Origin: an uncultured Flavobacteriaceae bacterium
GTDB lineage: Bacteria > Bacteroidota > Bacteroidia > Flavobacteriales > Flavobacteriaceae
DNA length: 64,000 nt
Direction: 5' to 3'
Assembly: GCA_947488435.1 (NCBI GenBank)
Contig: CANKZG010000002.1
Coordinates: forward strand, 558,001-622,000
A model generated the notes under the pieces. It was not told the origin of the DNA. It saw only the letters and a program-made list of their open reading frames with translations, and did not search any database. This document shows positions 63,543 through 64,000 of this stretch, in pieces; position 1 is the first letter of the stretch; the number at the start of each line of letters is the position of its first letter. The translations under genes and the position numbers were made by a program.

Positions 63543-64000
63543 CTATAGTCGATCTAACATCAGTTGCATCAGTGCATTGGCGCCTGCCCTCCCTTTTCGT
63601 TGTATGAATGCTCGTGGCGTATTATCCCCAATTTCAAATACCAAAGCTTCGGCACCGTAATGTACAAAGAAATGATTCCGGGATACAGCAGTAGGTTCCA
63701 ATTTATCGTTGGGTTTAATATTGGGATCATACCCATCAAGTGCTACTTTAAGTGCTGCCAACCAATCCGGTACCAATCCAGGCATATTCCCTTTTAGCTT
63801 TGGATCCACCGTATAGTAGATATCATCCCAGGTAGAATGAAAATCTATCCCAAAGTAAAACTTTCCTTGGGTTTGTTTTACACGTTCTTCCATAAACTGT
63901 TGTACAGCCTTAGTTTCGGGCTGATTAAAATTGGCCCAATCCCGATTTAAATCAGTTCCACCAGTATTATGTCGCCAATGCCCATTGTCCACACCATCAG
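63543..64000 (-). CDS. M14 family zinc carboxypeptidase, C-terminal part (runs off window)
   Basis: The frame is open at the right edge, so the N-terminus is missing. The visible ~152 residues include GGTDLNRDWANFNQPET (typical M14 DLNRDW), the zinc-ligand His in FYFGIDFHSTWDD, and the catalytic Glu in AEALVFEIGDNT. These identify a zinc carboxypeptidase of the M14 type, probably exported in this group. An in-frame GTG near 63992 is not its real start, because D-G-V precedes it in the same frame. Confidence 0.85.
   Translation of the reverse strand, partial: DGVDNGHWRHNTGGTDLNRDWANFNQPETKAVQQFMEERVKQTQGKFYFGIDFHSTWDDIYYTVDPKLKGNMPGLVPDWLAALKVALDGYDPNIKPNDKLEPTAVSRNHFFVHYGAEALVFEIGDNTPRAFIQRKGRAGANALMQLMLDRL

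Overview
The window is AT-rich DNA from a member of the Bacteroidota, most likely a marine Flavobacteriaceae. Supporting signs are lipoprotein signals ending in LNAC or similar, short AT-rich leaders without Shine-Dalgarno sequences, LytS/LytTR pairs, AraC regulators with membrane-spanning N-termini, and a TAnnTTTG-type promoter. There are no rRNA or tRNA genes, no CRISPR array and no transposase.

Region 1 (1-45,450) is an expanded surface/periplasmic locus. It holds eight proteins of the class C beta-lactamase-like serine hydrolase family, seven PD40 (TolB/WD40-like) beta-propeller lipoproteins sharing a GQKPPG..PE.FAP signature plus one ordinary TolB-like propeller, and two alpha/beta-hydrolase esterases, one fused to a PD40 propeller. 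Accessory enzymes are an S41 protease, a SUMF1-fold protein, an Asp/Glu racemase, a LamG protein, a DinB-like protein, an amidohydrolase and a VOC/cytochrome c/rhodanese polypeptide split by a frameshift. Three of the eight serine hydrolases have lost the Ser and Lys of the SxxK motif and look like pseudoenzymes. Regulators are two LytS/LytTR pairs, three AraC proteins, one LysR, and a membrane LytTR protein made from a degenerate LytS (His replaced by Glu). Three promoters carry an identical 64-bp layout (two 20-bp-spaced GAGCAGTT repeats, then AAAAATAC at a fixed distance), defining a candidate LytTR-type regulon. A 32-residue acidic peptide gene with its own terminator precedes an ABC exporter.

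Region 2 (45,451-61,355) is an accessory, defence-like island. Secreted or unknown genes (45,830-50,002) are followed by a tightly coupled five-gene module: Cro/C1 HTH, a protein carrying both a MORC/Hsp90-like GHKL ATPase and a complete histidine kinase core, a receiver protein, an HNH nuclease-like protein and an Eco57I-class adenine methyltransferase. I do not recognise this combination as a named system. Next is a CBASS-like module: LexA-like self-cleaving repressor, CD-NTase and a two-TM STING-like effector, then two small unknown genes. The modules are separated by two families of long non-coding repeats. One contains ~92-bp imperfect palindromes whose arms appear to co-vary between copies, which suggests folded DNA or RNA. 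Three genes at the left of the island each have a TACCC-N6-GGGTA palindrome upstream.

Region 3 (61,356-64,000) returns to what looks like chromosomal backbone on the minus strand: a secreted protein of unknown function, a large membrane protein, and the C-terminal part of an M14 zinc carboxypeptidase that runs off the window.

All functional calls come from reading motifs by eye; no database search was possible.
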